A DNA stretch of 64,000 nt from Fontisphaera persica (GTDB lineage Bacteria; Verrucomicrobiota; Verrucomicrobiia; Limisphaerales; Fontisphaeraceae): contig NZ_CP116615.1 of assembly GCF_024832785.1 (NCBI RefSeq), positions 1,674,001 through 1,738,000 of the forward strand. The letters run 5' to 3'. Shown piece by piece: positions 9,715 through 18,236 of this stretch. How positions within the stretch are numbered: the stretch's first letter is position 1; every line of letters begins with the position of its first letter. The notes under the pieces are model-generated. The model was not told where the DNA came from, did no database searches, and saw only the letters and a program-made list of their open reading frames with translations. The translations under genes were made by a program, and so were the position numbers.

Positions 9715-11069
9715 CGATTATGCCAAAATTGACGCGTCGTTCCTTCACCAAAACCGTCGCTGCCGCCGGTGCCGCGATGGCCGCCAGTTCCTTGAATGTG
9801 CTCGGCGCCAACGAAAAAATCCGTCTTGGCTTCATTGGCCTGGGTAACCGCGGCGACCAGGTGCTCGACGCTTTTCTCGCCCAGCCCGACGCCCAGGTCG
9901 TGGCCGTGTGTGACCTCCACCAGCCCTACCTCGACTTCGCCGCCGCCAAGGCGGGCGGTAATCCACGGCAGTTCAAGGATTATCGCAAACTTCTGGAAAT
10001 AAAAGAGTTGGATGCCGTGGTCATCAGCACGCCAGACCACTGGCATGCTTTGCAAACCATTCATGCGTGTGAAGCCGGCAAGGATGTTTATGTGGAAAAA
10101 CCCTTGTCCCTTTGCGTGGCGGAAGGCCGCCGCATGGTGGAAGCGGTCCGCAAGCACAACCGCGTCTGCCAGGTGGGTATTCACCGGCGGTCCGTGCCTT
10201 TCTGCCGTGAAGCGGCTGAGCTTATCCGCAGTGGCGTGCTTGGAAAAATCATGGCCTGCCGTGCCTTTCACATACAGAACGAATGGCCTCAAGGCATAGA
10301 CCATCCGCCCGACACCACCCCCCCGCCAGGGTTTGACTGGGAGGCCTGGCTGGGCCCCGCCCCCTACAAACCTTATAATAAAAATCGCACGTTCTACCGT
10401 TTCCGCTGGTTTTTCGATTACTCGGGCGGCCAGCTCACCAACTTCGGAGTGCATTATATGGACTTCTTCCACATGGCGTTGGGAGTGGACGCCCCGCTCG
10501 CAGTGGCAGCCATGGGTGGCAAATATGCCCTGGCAGACAATCGTGAAATCCCGGACACCTTGGAAGTCATGTGGGAATATCCCGGCGGGATTTTAATCAC
10601 CTTCACCCAAATCAATGCCAATGCAGCCCCCGCCTCACTGCGGCCCAACGCCGAGCTGGAAATTAGGGGCACTAAAGGCACCTTTTACCTGTACTCGCGC
10701 GGATACGAAATCGTGCCGGACCTCATCACCCCCAATCCCTTTCCCGCCCGCACACCCTTGACCCGCACGGAAGACGCGGGCTGGCGCAAAGGCGAAAAGC
10801 CGATGATTGAACCGGTCAATGTGAAAGCTCAGGTCAACAGTGCCGACACCACCTTCCATGCCCGCAACTTCCTGGACTGCGTGAAAAACCGCCAACGCCC
10901 CACGTGCGACATCGAGACCGGCCATCGCAGCACCTCCGCCACCCAAATCGGCAACATCGCGTGGAAAACCCGCGCCCTCCTGGAATGGGATGCCCAGCTT
11001 GAGCGTTTTCCCCGCCATGCCGAGGCCAATCGATACTTGGATTATCCGTACCGGCCCCGTGCAACTTAA
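9711..11069 (+). CDS. Tat-exported Gfo/Idh/MocA family oxidoreductase
   Basis: The 452-residue product starts with a twin-arginine signal ([20 protein letters not shown]). A Rossmann domain follows with the nucleotide loop [16 protein letters not shown] and the family motif [17 protein letters not shown], where Lys is the catalytic residue. The C-terminal half is the alpha/beta substrate domain, with [20 protein letters not shown] carrying the usual His and Asp positions. Exported members with bound NAD(P) act on sugars, inositols or glycans, for example as intramolecular redox glycosidases; the substrate here is unknown. The ATG overlaps the stop of the transporter gene, which suggests that the pair handles one sugar or metabolite. 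A second possible ATG lies nine bases downstream. Confidence 0.88.
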   Translation: MTIMPKLTRRSFTKTVAAAGAAMAASSLNVLGANEKIRLGFIGLGNRGDQVLDAFLAQPDAQVVAVCDLHQPYLDFAAAKAGGNPRQFKDYRKLLEIKELDAVVISTPDHWHALQTIHACEAGKDVYVEKPLSLCVAEGRRMVEAVRKHNRVCQVGIHRRSVPFCREAAELIRSGVLGKIMACRAFHIQNEWPQGIDHPPDTTPPPGFDWEAWLGPAPYKPYNKNRTFYRFRWFFDYSGGQLTNFGVHYMDFFHMALGVDAPLAVAAMGGKYALADNREIPDTLEVMWEYPGGILITFTQINANAAPASLRPNAELEIRGTKGTFYLYSRGYEIVPDLITPNPFPARTPLTRTEDAGWRKGEKPMIEPVNVKAQVNSADTTFHARNFLDCVKNRQRPTCDIETGHRSTSATQIGNIAWKTRALLEWDAQLERFPRHAEANRYLDYPYRPRAT

Positions 11070-11205
11070 GGAATCCTGACTGCAGCGGCCGTAGCTGAAT
11101 GCCACTTGCAACGGGGCAGCTCGCCATGCCCCCTGCGCATCCGGGTCTTAATCGGAGGAGTCCCCAAACAAAAAGCTCCCCTGCCCCATTTCCTGCTGCG
11201 CCACC

Positions 11206-13221
11206 TCAATCCTCTTCCGCCTGGCTCAGCCGGGTAAGCACACTGAAATCCTCCAGCGTAGTAGTATCGCCATTGATTTCTGTGCCAGCGGCAATGCTCT
11301 TGAGCAGACGCCGCATGATTTTGCCCGACCGGGTTTTGGGCAACGCCTCCGCAAACCGCACCTCGTCCGGCCGCGCAATCGCGCCGATTTCCTTGGTCAC
11401 GTGCTGGCGCAGTTCCTCCCGCAAGTCGCGCGTCGGCTTGATGCCGCTCTTCAAGGTGACAAAGGCCACCAGCGCCTGCCCCTTGAGGTCATCCGGACGC
11501 CCCACAACCGCCGCTTCCGCCACGGCTGAATGACTGACCAGCGCGCTTTCCACTTCCGCCGTGCCAATCCTATGCCCGGCGACATTCAGGACGTCATCAA
11601 TGCGGCCCACAATCCAAAAATAACCATCCTTGTCCCGGCGGCAGCCATCCCCCGTAAAATAAGCGTGCGGCACTTCCTTCCAATAAACCTCCTGGTAACG
11701 TTTCATATCCCCCCACAAGCCGCGCAACATGCTGGGCCATGGTCTGCGAATCACCAGTTTGCCCCCCACATTGGGCGACACCGGACGGCCCTGGTCATCC
11801 ACCACTTCCGGCGCCACCCCAAAAAACGGCAGTGTGGCGCTGCCCGGTTTGGTGGGAGTGGCCCCCGGCAAGGGGGTAATCATGATGCTTCCCGTTTCGG
11901 TCTGCCACCAGGTATCCACGATGGGACAACGCTTGCCGCCAATGACCTCGTAGTACCACATCCATGCTTCGGGATTAATGGGTTCTCCCACCGAGCCAAG
12001 CAGCCGCAAGGTGCTGAGGTCGTGTTTGCGCGGCCATTCCTCGCCCCATTTCATAAAGGCGCGGATTGCCGTCGGCGCCGTGTAAAACACCGTCACATCA
12101 TATTTTTCGATGATTCGCCAGAATCTGTCCGGCTCTGGCCAATTCGGCGCGCCCTCATACATGACCGTGGTGGCGCCGTTGGCCAGCGGCCCGTAAACCA
12201 CATAACTGTGGCCCGTCACCCATCCCACATCCGCCGTGCACCAAAACACGTCGGTATCCCGCAAATCAAAGACGTATTTGGTGGTCATCTTGGCGCCCAG
12301 CAAGTAGCCCGCCGTGGTGTGAAAAATGCCCTTGGGCTTGCCGGTGGAACCGCTGGTGTACAAAATAAAGAGCGGGTCTTCGCTGTTCATTTTTTCCGGC
12401 GGACAATCTGCCGTTACATACTCCAGTTCGCGATGCCACCACACGTCGCGGCCTTCTTCAATATGGATTTCATTGTAGGCCCGCCGTAACACGATGACCT
12501 TTTCCACGGTCCGCCCCAGCCGCCGCCCCCGCTCATCGGTCATCTTCAAGGCCTCGTCCACATTCTTCTTAAGCTGCACAATCGTGCCCCGGCGGTATCC
12601 CCCATCGGCGGTGACTATGACCTTGGCCCCGCAATCGCATACGCGGTCCGCCACCGCATGGGCGCTAAACCCGCCAAAAACCACCGAATGAATGGCGCCA
12701 ATGCGTGCGCAGGCCAGCATGGCCACCGCCGCCTCCGGCACCATCGGCAGATAAATCAACACCCGGTCCCCCCGCCTGACCCCGTTGCGCTTGAGCACAT
12801 TGGCAAACCGGCACACCTCGCGGTGAAGCTGCTTGTAAGTAAGCACTCGTTCCTCGCCCGGCTTGCTGACCGAATCGGGTTCACCTTCCCAGATGATTGC
12901 TGCCTTGTTGCCGACGGGCGTGTCGAGATGCCGGTCCAAACAGTTCACCGACACATTTAATTGGCCGCCGTCAAACCATCGCGCCACCGGCTCTTTCCAT
13001 TGCAGCACACGCTTCCACCGCTTGAACCACACCAGCTCATTTTCCGCCTGTTTGGCCCAAAACCGCTCCGGCTGCTCAATGGATTCTCGATACATGCGCT
13101 TGTATTGCGCCAGCGATTTGATGTGCGCCTGAGCGGAAAATTCCTTGGGGGGCGGGAACAGCCGTTCTTCATGCAGGACGGACTCAATGGCATTCAAAGG
13201 CAGCGCATGTCGGACAGTCAT
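11206..13221 (-). CDS. acs: Acetyl-coenzyme A synthetase
   Basis: The 671-residue product is full length for Acs, which activates acetate to acetyl-CoA by way of acetyl-AMP. Motifs in order are the N-terminal ACAS domain ([18 protein letters not shown]), [23 protein letters not shown], the P-loop [19 protein letters not shown], the WWQTETGS adenylate motif and [20 protein letters not shown]. The C-terminal [13 protein letters not shown] contains the Lys that protein acetylation controls in other bacteria. The start at 13221 fits, and a good sigma-70 promoter lies just upstream. It converges on the Gfo/Idh gene and diverges from the sialidase gene. Acetate scavenging or overflow recycling is the likely role. 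Confidence 0.96.
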   Translation of the reverse strand: MTVRHALPLNAIESVLHEERLFPPPKEFSAQAHIKSLAQYKRMYRESIEQPERFWAKQAENELVWFKRWKRVLQWKEPVARWFDGGQLNVSVNCLDRHLDTPVGNKAAIIWEGEPDSVSKPGEERVLTYKQLHREVCRFANVLKRNGVRRGDRVLIYLPMVPEAAVAMLACARIGAIHSVVFGGFSAHAVADRVCDCGAKVIVTADGGYRRGTIVQLKKNVDEALKMTDERGRRLGRTVEKVIVLRRAYNEIHIEEGRDVWWHRELEYVTADCPPEKMNSEDPLFILYTSGSTGKPKGIFHTTAGYLLGAKMTTKYVFDLRDTDVFWCTADVGWVTGHSYVVYGPLANGATTVMYEGAPNWPEPDRFWRIIEKYDVTVFYTAPTAIRAFMKWGEEWPRKHDLSTLRLLGSVGEPINPEAWMWYYEVIGGKRCPIVDTWWQTETGSIMITPLPGATPTKPGSATLPFFGVAPEVVDDQGRPVSPNVGGKLVIRRPWPSMLRGLWGDMKRYQEVYWKEVPHAYFTGDGCRRDKDGYFWIVGRIDDVLNVAGHRIGTAEVESALVSHSAVAEAAVVGRPDDLKGQALVAFVTLKSGIKPTRDLREELRQHVTKEIGAIARPDEVRFAEALPKTRSGKIMRRLLKSIAAGTEINGDTTTLEDFSVLTRLSQAEED

Positions 13222-13248
13222 AAGTTTTATTCAAGTGATTTTTTGTTA

Positions 13249-13276
13249 ATCTTATAACAGTCCGCGCCTCTGTCAA
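13249..13276 (-). promoter_or_regulatory. Predicted sigma-70 promoter of acs
   Basis: On the minus strand a perfect -35 hexamer TTGACA (13276-13271) is followed after 16 bases by TAAGAT (13254-13249). Transcription would start near 13242, giving a leader of about 20 bases before the acs ATG at 13221. No operator-like palindrome was seen. Confidence 0.55.
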
Positions 13277-13353
13277 ATGTCACCCCATCGTTTTCCCACT
13301 CCCCCAACCTGGACATTGATGAGGACGGATTTTCCTGTTATTTCCCTCAGTAC

Positions 13354-14598
13354 ATGAAACCGCCACGCCATCACCCCGCCTTCCCCATGAACCCTAACCC
13401 GCCGCTCCCAAACTTCCCCGCCCAAACTACGCGGCGAAACTTTCTCAAACGCACGCTGGCCGCCTCCCTCTTGCTGGGCGCCGCCGGCTGGACCAAACTC
13501 AAGGCCGCTGCCCCCACCGCCCGCGTGCTAGAAGTCCGTGTCATCAGCCATCAACCCGACCTGTATCATGGCTGGCCCACCGTCGCCCGGCGCAGCAATG
13601 GTGATTTATGGCTGGTCTATTCAGGCGGCCGAGAAGGTCATGTTTGTCCCTTTGGGCGGGTGGAATTGATGATTTCCAAAGACCAAGGGCAAACTTGGGG
13701 ATGGCCTCAGGTGTTGCTGGATACCGCCATTGACGACCGCGATGCCGGCGTGATTGAGACCCCCAAAAAAGCCATGTTGGTAACCACCTTCACCTCGCTG
13801 GCTTATGACACCGAAGCCTTCCGCAAAGCCCTGGAGGGCGCTGCCGGGACCACGGGAACCTGGCCCCAGGAGCGCCTCAATCGCTGGCGGGCCGCTCATG
13901 AGCGGCTCACCGCCGGCCAGCGCAATGCCCTCTTGGGACATTGGATGATTCGCTCGCCCGATGGCGGTGTCACGTGGAGCGCCGTTTACCCATCCTTGGT
14001 CAACAGCCCTCACGGTCCTTTTGTGCTGGCCAATGGCCAGCTATTGTATGCCGGAAAAAAGTTGTGGACCGACAAACAGCGGGTGGGCGTATGCCGCTCC
14101 ACGGATGATGGATTGTCCTGGCAATGGCTGGCGGAAATTCCAGCCCGCCCCGGCGATGATTATCAGCAATATCATGAGTTACATGGCCTTGAGGTCAACC
14201 CCAACCGTCTCCTCGTCCACATCCGCAATCACAACTCCCAAAATCGCTTTGAGATTCTGCAAACCGAGTCCACGGACGGCGGCGTGACCTGGTCCGTGCC
14301 GCATCCCATCGGCGTCTGGGGCTTGCCCTCACATTTGCTCCGGCTGCGGGATGGACGCTTGCTGATGACCTACGGCTACCGCCGCGCACCCTTTGGCAAC
14401 CAGGCCCGGCTCAGTGAGGACGGCGGTAAAACATGGTCTCCCCCCATGACCCTTTCCGGCGACGGGTCCAATGCAGACTTGGGTTATCCCAGCACCGTGG
14501 AACTGCCGGACGGTCTCCTCCTCACCATCTGGTATGAAGTCATGGCCGGCTCCAACAAGGCCGTCTTGCGACAGGCTCGCTGGCGATTGGAAACCTGA
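13354..14598 (+). CDS. Tat-exported sialidase-like (BNR/Asp-box) protein
   Basis: The 414-residue product has a twin-arginine signal (TTRRNFLKRTLAASLLLGAA) and then a six-bladed propeller of the exo-sialidase superfamily. Five Asp-box turns (Ser/Thr-x-Asp-x-Gly-x-Thr-Trp) are visible: SKDQGQTWGW, SPDGGVTWSA, STDDGLSWQW, STDGGVTWSV and SEDGGKTWSP. An Arg early in the barrel (VARRSNGDLWLVYSGG) and the later LSEDGGK part match the fold, but the full Arg triad of true sialidases cannot be confirmed by eye. Family members in Verrucomicrobiota include sialidases, glycan lyases and binding proteins. ATGs at 13354 and 13387 are both possible. The gene stands alone between acs and the carbamoyltransferase. 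Confidence 0.82.
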   Translation: MKPPRHHPAFPMNPNPPLPNFPAQTTRRNFLKRTLAASLLLGAAGWTKLKAAAPTARVLEVRVISHQPDLYHGWPTVARRSNGDLWLVYSGGREGHVCPFGRVELMISKDQGQTWGWPQVLLDTAIDDRDAGVIETPKKAMLVTTFTSLAYDTEAFRKALEGAAGTTGTWPQERLNRWRAAHERLTAGQRNALLGHWMIRSPDGGVTWSAVYPSLVNSPHGPFVLANGQLLYAGKKLWTDKQRVGVCRSTDDGLSWQWLAEIPARPGDDYQQYHELHGLEVNPNRLLVHIRNHNSQNRFEILQTESTDGGVTWSVPHPIGVWGLPSHLLRLRDGRLLMTYGYRRAPFGNQARLSEDGGKTWSPPMTLSGDGSNADLGYPSTVELPDGLLLTIWYEVMAGSNKAVLRQARWRLET

Positions 14599-14707
14599 AC
14601 CCCAGGCGGGATGCCATGCCCCCTTGCAGTTCGGCATTGAAGTCAATGGCAAAATCCGGGAATAATCCGCCCGCGCTGGGCTGGATACAGACAGTGCGTG
14701 AGCCTGC

Positions 14708-16555
14708 ATGAGCAAAAAGATTCTTGGCATTTCGGCATTTTATCATGACAGTGCCGCCGCCCTGGTGGTGAATGGTGAGATTGTCGCCGCGGCGCAGGAG
14801 GAACGCTTCACCCGCATCAAACATGATTTCAATTTCCCCAAACACGCCATTGATTATTGCCTGCAAGAAGGGGGGCTGGTGCCAGAAGACCTGGATTATG
14901 TGGTGTTTTATGACAAACCACTGCTGAAATTTGACCGCCTGCTCGAAACCTACCTGGCCTTTGCCCCGGCAGGACTGCGGTCCTTCATGATGGCCATGCC
15001 CCTCTGGCTCAAAACCAAGCTGCATCTGCCGCGGGAAATTCGCAAGTCCCTCGAGGGACGTTACCGCAAACGCATTGTCTTCACCGTCCACCATGAAAGC
15101 CACGCCGCCAGTTGCTTCTTCCCCTCCCCGTTTGACGAAGCCGCCATTCTGACCATGGACGGCGTTGGCGAATGGGACACCGCCAGCATCGGCATCGGCC
15201 GCGGCAATCGCATCCAGCTTCTCAAGACGCTGCGTTTCCCTCATTCCCTAGGTCTGCTCTACAGTGCCTTCACTTACTTCACTGGATTCAAGGTCAACTC
15301 CGGCGAATACAAACTCATGGGGCTGGCCCCTTATGGCGAGCCTAAATACGTGGATGTCATCCTGGACAAACTGGTGGACTTGAAGGAGGACGGCTCCCTG
15401 GCCATGAACATGGATTATTTTAATTACTGCCAGGGGTTGACCATGACCAACGAGGCGTTTGCACAATTATTTGGCGGCCCCCCGCGCGCGCCCGAGTCCC
15501 CCATCCGCCAACGGGAAATGGATTTGGCGGCCAGCATTCAAAAAGTCACCGAAGAAGCGGTGTTGCGCATGGCACGCACGGCGAAAAAACTAACCGGCTG
15601 CCGCCACCTGTGCCTCGCCGGCGGTGTGGCGCTCAACTGCGTGGCCAATGGCAAGCTGCTCCGCGCAGGCATCTTCGACGACCTCTTCATCACCCCCGCC
15701 GCCGGGGATGCCGGCGGCGCCCTGGGGGCCGCCTTGTTTGTCCATTATCAATTGCTGGACAACGAACGCCGACCCAACGGCAAGGACTGTTTGCATGGCT
15801 CCCTGCTGGGACCAAAATACAGTAACGAATCCATCCGCCAGTTTCTGGACGGCAAGGGCGTGCGTTACCACTTCTTTGCGGACGAACCCGCCTTGCTGAA
15901 CAAGGTGGTGGACGCCATGCTGGAGCAGAAAGTCGTGGGCTGGTTTCACGGGCGCATGGAGTTTGGCCCGCGAGCCTTGGGCAGCCGCAGCATTATCGGC
16001 GACGCCCGCAATGAGCAGATGCAAAGCGTCATGAATCTGCGCATCAAATACCGCGAATCCTTCCGCCCCTTTGCCCCCTGTGTGCTGCGCGAAGAAGTGG
16101 ACAAGTACTTCGAATTGGACCGGGAATCCCCCTACATGCTCCTGGTGGCCGATGTGCGCCCCGAGCTGCGCTGCACGCTCACCGAAGAGCAGCTACGCTT
16201 GATGAAGGACCCCGATTTGCGCAAGCGCGTCAACGTCAAACGCTCGTCGCTGCCCGCCATCACCCACGTGGACATGTCGGCCCGCATCCAAACCGTGGAT
16301 GAAGAACGGCACGGACGCTTTTACCGCCTCATGCGCGAGTTCAAACGCCGCACCGGCTGCGGCGTCATCATCAACACCAGTTTTAACATTCGCGGCGAAC
16401 CAATCGTCTGCACTCCCCAGGACGCCTACCGCTGTTTCATGGCCACCGACATGGACGTCCTGGTCCTCGAGAACTGCGTGCTGTATAAAACCGAGCAGCC
16501 CGCCACCGATGCCGCCGAGCGTAAAAAGTACGTGGACACGTTTAAGCTGGATTAA
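14708..16555 (+). CDS. O-carbamoyltransferase, NodU/CmcH/SxtI family
   Basis: The 615-residue product matches the two-domain carbamoyltransferases (TobZ, NodU, SxtI). These make carbamoyl-adenylate from carbamoyl phosphate and ATP and pass the carbamoyl group to a hydroxyl of a sugar or natural product. The Kae1-like domain starts at residue 3 (ILGISAFYHDSAAALVVNGE, AAQEERFTRIKHD) and contains HHESHAASCFFPSPF and MDGVGEWDT, with metal-binding His and Asp residues. The C-terminal YrdC-like part carries EFGPRALGSRSI, ESFRPFAPCVL and NTSFNIRGEPIVC. It is the first gene of a tight set with the SxtJ-like and DUF5989 genes (26 and 5 bases apart). The acceptor is unknown; a surface glycan or glycolipid is plausible. 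Confidence 0.93.
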   Translation: MSKKILGISAFYHDSAAALVVNGEIVAAAQEERFTRIKHDFNFPKHAIDYCLQEGGLVPEDLDYVVFYDKPLLKFDRLLETYLAFAPAGLRSFMMAMPLWLKTKLHLPREIRKSLEGRYRKRIVFTVHHESHAASCFFPSPFDEAAILTMDGVGEWDTASIGIGRGNRIQLLKTLRFPHSLGLLYSAFTYFTGFKVNSGEYKLMGLAPYGEPKYVDVILDKLVDLKEDGSLAMNMDYFNYCQGLTMTNEAFAQLFGGPPRAPESPIRQREMDLAASIQKVTEEAVLRMARTAKKLTGCRHLCLAGGVALNCVANGKLLRAGIFDDLFITPAAGDAGGALGAALFVHYQLLDNERRPNGKDCLHGSLLGPKYSNESIRQFLDGKGVRYHFFADEPALLNKVVDAMLEQKVVGWFHGRMEFGPRALGSRSIIGDARNEQMQSVMNLRIKYRESFRPFAPCVLREEVDKYFELDRESPYMLLVADVRPELRCTLTEEQLRLMKDPDLRKRVNVKRSSLPAITHVDMSARIQTVDEERHGRFYRLMREFKRRTGCGVIINTSFNIRGEPIVCTPQDAYRCFMATDMDVLVLENCVLYKTEQPATDAAERKKYVDTFKLD

Positions 16556-16581
16556 CGCTCAAATCACGCTACATTGAAGCC

Positions 16582-17025
16582 ATGGTCAACCCGTTTCACG
16601 AAGTGAACTGGCGGCCGGACCTGGCCCAGCGCAGGCAGTTTGCCAAAAGCTGGATCATCGGATTTCCTTGCCTGGCCGTGGTCATTGGGTTGCTCGGATG
16701 GATCGCCCGGGGGCGCTGGGACGCCCACCTGTCCACCGCCCTGTGGGTGGCCGGTGTCGGGGCGGCCGCGGGGCTTTTGCTCTACCTGGTGCCACAAATC
16801 GCCCGTCCTTTTTACCTGCTTTGGTACGCCCTGGCCTGTTGCCTCGGTCTGGTGGTCAGCAACCTGATGCTGGCGGGCATGTATTATCTCATCATGACCC
16901 CCATTGGCTGGTTGCGACGCTTGTTCAAACCCAGTTTCCGCAAGCACTTTGACCGATCCTCCGCCACCTACTGGCATGACGCCGGGCCGCCCCCGCCTCC
17001 GCACCGGTACTTCAAACAATTTTAA
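16582..17025 (+). CDS. SxtJ-family small membrane protein
   Basis: The 147-residue product has three or four hydrophobic helices, around IIGFPCLAVVIGLLGWI, TALWVAGVGAAAGLLLYL and FYLLWYALACCLGLVV plus MLAGMYYLIMTPIG. Its ends are polar, including a Pro-rich C-terminal tail ending HRYFKQF. The N-terminal segment NPFHEVNWRPDLAQRRQFAK and the helix order match the SxtJ family, named from the saxitoxin cluster, where it sits beside the carbamoyltransferase SxtI. No biochemical role is established. Position directly after the carbamoyltransferase and before a DUF5989 protein is the conserved arrangement and suggests a membrane partner for that enzyme. Confidence 0.82.
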   Translation: MVNPFHEVNWRPDLAQRRQFAKSWIIGFPCLAVVIGLLGWIARGRWDAHLSTALWVAGVGAAAGLLLYLVPQIARPFYLLWYALACCLGLVVSNLMLAGMYYLIMTPIGWLRRLFKPSFRKHFDRSSATYWHDAGPPPPPHRYFKQF

Positions 17026-17030
17026 CCGCC

Positions 17031-17231
17031 ATGAACAAGGAGAAGCGCACGGAATTCGAAGCCGCAGGCGAAGAAAAAGAACTCAGCCTCCTGGGCGAGT
17101 TTCTGCTCATGCTGCGTGAGAACAAAAAGTATTGGATGATTCCCCTGCTCATTCTCCTGCTCGGCTTTGGCCTTTTATTGGTGCTAGGCTCCAGCCCTGC
17201 CATTGCGCCGTTCATTTATACCTTGTTCTAG
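17031..17231 (+). CDS. DUF5989 (SxtK-like) single-helix membrane protein
   Basis: The 66-residue protein has a charged N-terminus, the segment LLGEFLLMLRENKKYWMIPL typical of DUF5989/SxtK proteins, one long membrane helix (ILLLGFGLLLVLG) and a short C-terminal part SSPAIAPFIYTLF. It lies 5 bases after the SxtJ-like gene and was probably co-translated with it. Function is unknown. Together with the two genes before it, it reproduces the SxtI-J-K order known from cyanobacterial saxitoxin clusters and from many unrelated bacteria. Confidence 0.85.
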   Translation: MNKEKRTEFEAAGEEKELSLLGEFLLMLRENKKYWMIPLLILLLGFGLLLVLGSSPAIAPFIYTLF

Positions 17232-17282
17232 CCCGGCCTGGCAGGAGCTTTTCCGGGCGGAGTTCAAGGCATACTGTTCCCC

Positions 17283-18176
17283 ATGCACGCCTGCATCATT
17301 TTCAATCCGCGCGCCCGGGGAGGGAGTTCGCCACGCATGCAAGAGCGTTTGCGACGGCTGGCGGGCGGCATCCGTTTGATGCCCACCCCCGGCCCCGGCG
17401 GCGCGCGGGAGCTGGCGAAAGAAGCCGTGGCTGGCGGCTTTGACACGGTGATTGCCACCGGCGGAGACGGCACCTTGAACGAAATCGTCAATGGGCTGGC
17501 GGAAGTGCCGGGCGCCTTCCAGCAAGTCCGCCTGGGGGTCCTCCCCGTGGGCACGGCCAACGTTTTCGCGCGCGAGCTGGCGCTGCCCTTTCGTCTCGAA
17601 AAAGCGTGGGAAATCGTGCTGCAAGGCCGTGAAATCCAGGTGGACCTCGGCGTGGCGGAGTTTCAGGACGGCGGCGCACACCGGCAGCGTTTATTCCTCC
17701 AACTGGGAGGCGCAGGGTTGGATGCCCGCGCCATTGAATTGCTTAATCAACGTTTGAAAAAACGGCTGGGCCCTCTGGCCTATGTTTGGGCTGGCGTGCA
17801 GGCCATGCGGGAAAATCGCCCCCGTTTGCGCATCACGGCAGGTGAAAACTGCCGGGAGGTCGAGCTGGCCCTCCTGGGCAACGGCCGTCGTTATGGCGGA
17901 CCTTTCCCCCTTTTCCCTTACGCCAGTCTCAAGGATGGCCGGTTGGATGCCACGTTGTTCCCCCAAACCAACTGGTCCACCCTGTGGCGTGTGGCACAAG
18001 ACATGTGGGCGGAAAACTGGAACAGCCTGGGCGGCGCAGTGCACTGGCAGGCTGAAGTTTTTCACCTGGAACCGCTCCCGGATGCACGTGTGCCCTTTGA
18101 ACTGGACGGTGAGCGCGTGGGGCTGCTGCCTGCTGTCTTTCGGGTCTTTCCCCAGCGCTTGCGCGTCATTTGCTGA
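17283..18176 (+). CDS. Diacylglycerol/lipid kinase family protein (YegS/DgkB-like)
   Basis: The 297-residue product has the two domains of bacterial lipid kinases. The N-terminal nucleotide domain carries IFNPRARGGSSPRM, the GGDG signature in IATGGDGTLNEIVNGLAEV and the GVLPVGTANVFAREL loop. The C-terminal beta-sandwich includes QLGGAGLDARAIELLN and the conserved YGGPFPLFPYASLKDGRLD. Enzymes of this family phosphorylate diacylglycerol, undecaprenol or related lipids. The gene follows the SxtI/J/K-like trio by 51 bases on the same strand, so a lipid acceptor for the carbamoylation pathway is possible, but this is inference from position only. Confidence 0.88.
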   Translation: MHACIIFNPRARGGSSPRMQERLRRLAGGIRLMPTPGPGGARELAKEAVAGGFDTVIATGGDGTLNEIVNGLAEVPGAFQQVRLGVLPVGTANVFARELALPFRLEKAWEIVLQGREIQVDLGVAEFQDGGAHRQRLFLQLGGAGLDARAIELLNQRLKKRLGPLAYVWAGVQAMRENRPRLRITAGENCREVELALLGNGRRYGGPFPLFPYASLKDGRLDATLFPQTNWSTLWRVAQDMWAENWNSLGGAVHWQAEVFHLEPLPDARVPFELDGERVGLLPAVFRVFPQRLRVIC

Positions 18177-18236
18177 TGCCGCATAGAAACAAGATTGCAC
18201 CCCTTCATCGGTTGTGTTTGACTGTTGCAGCAAGTC

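Noticed and set aside
11113-11132. GGGGCA/TGCCCC hairpin between two convergent genes
   Set aside because: Six-base stem without a following T-run on either strand, so not called as a terminator.
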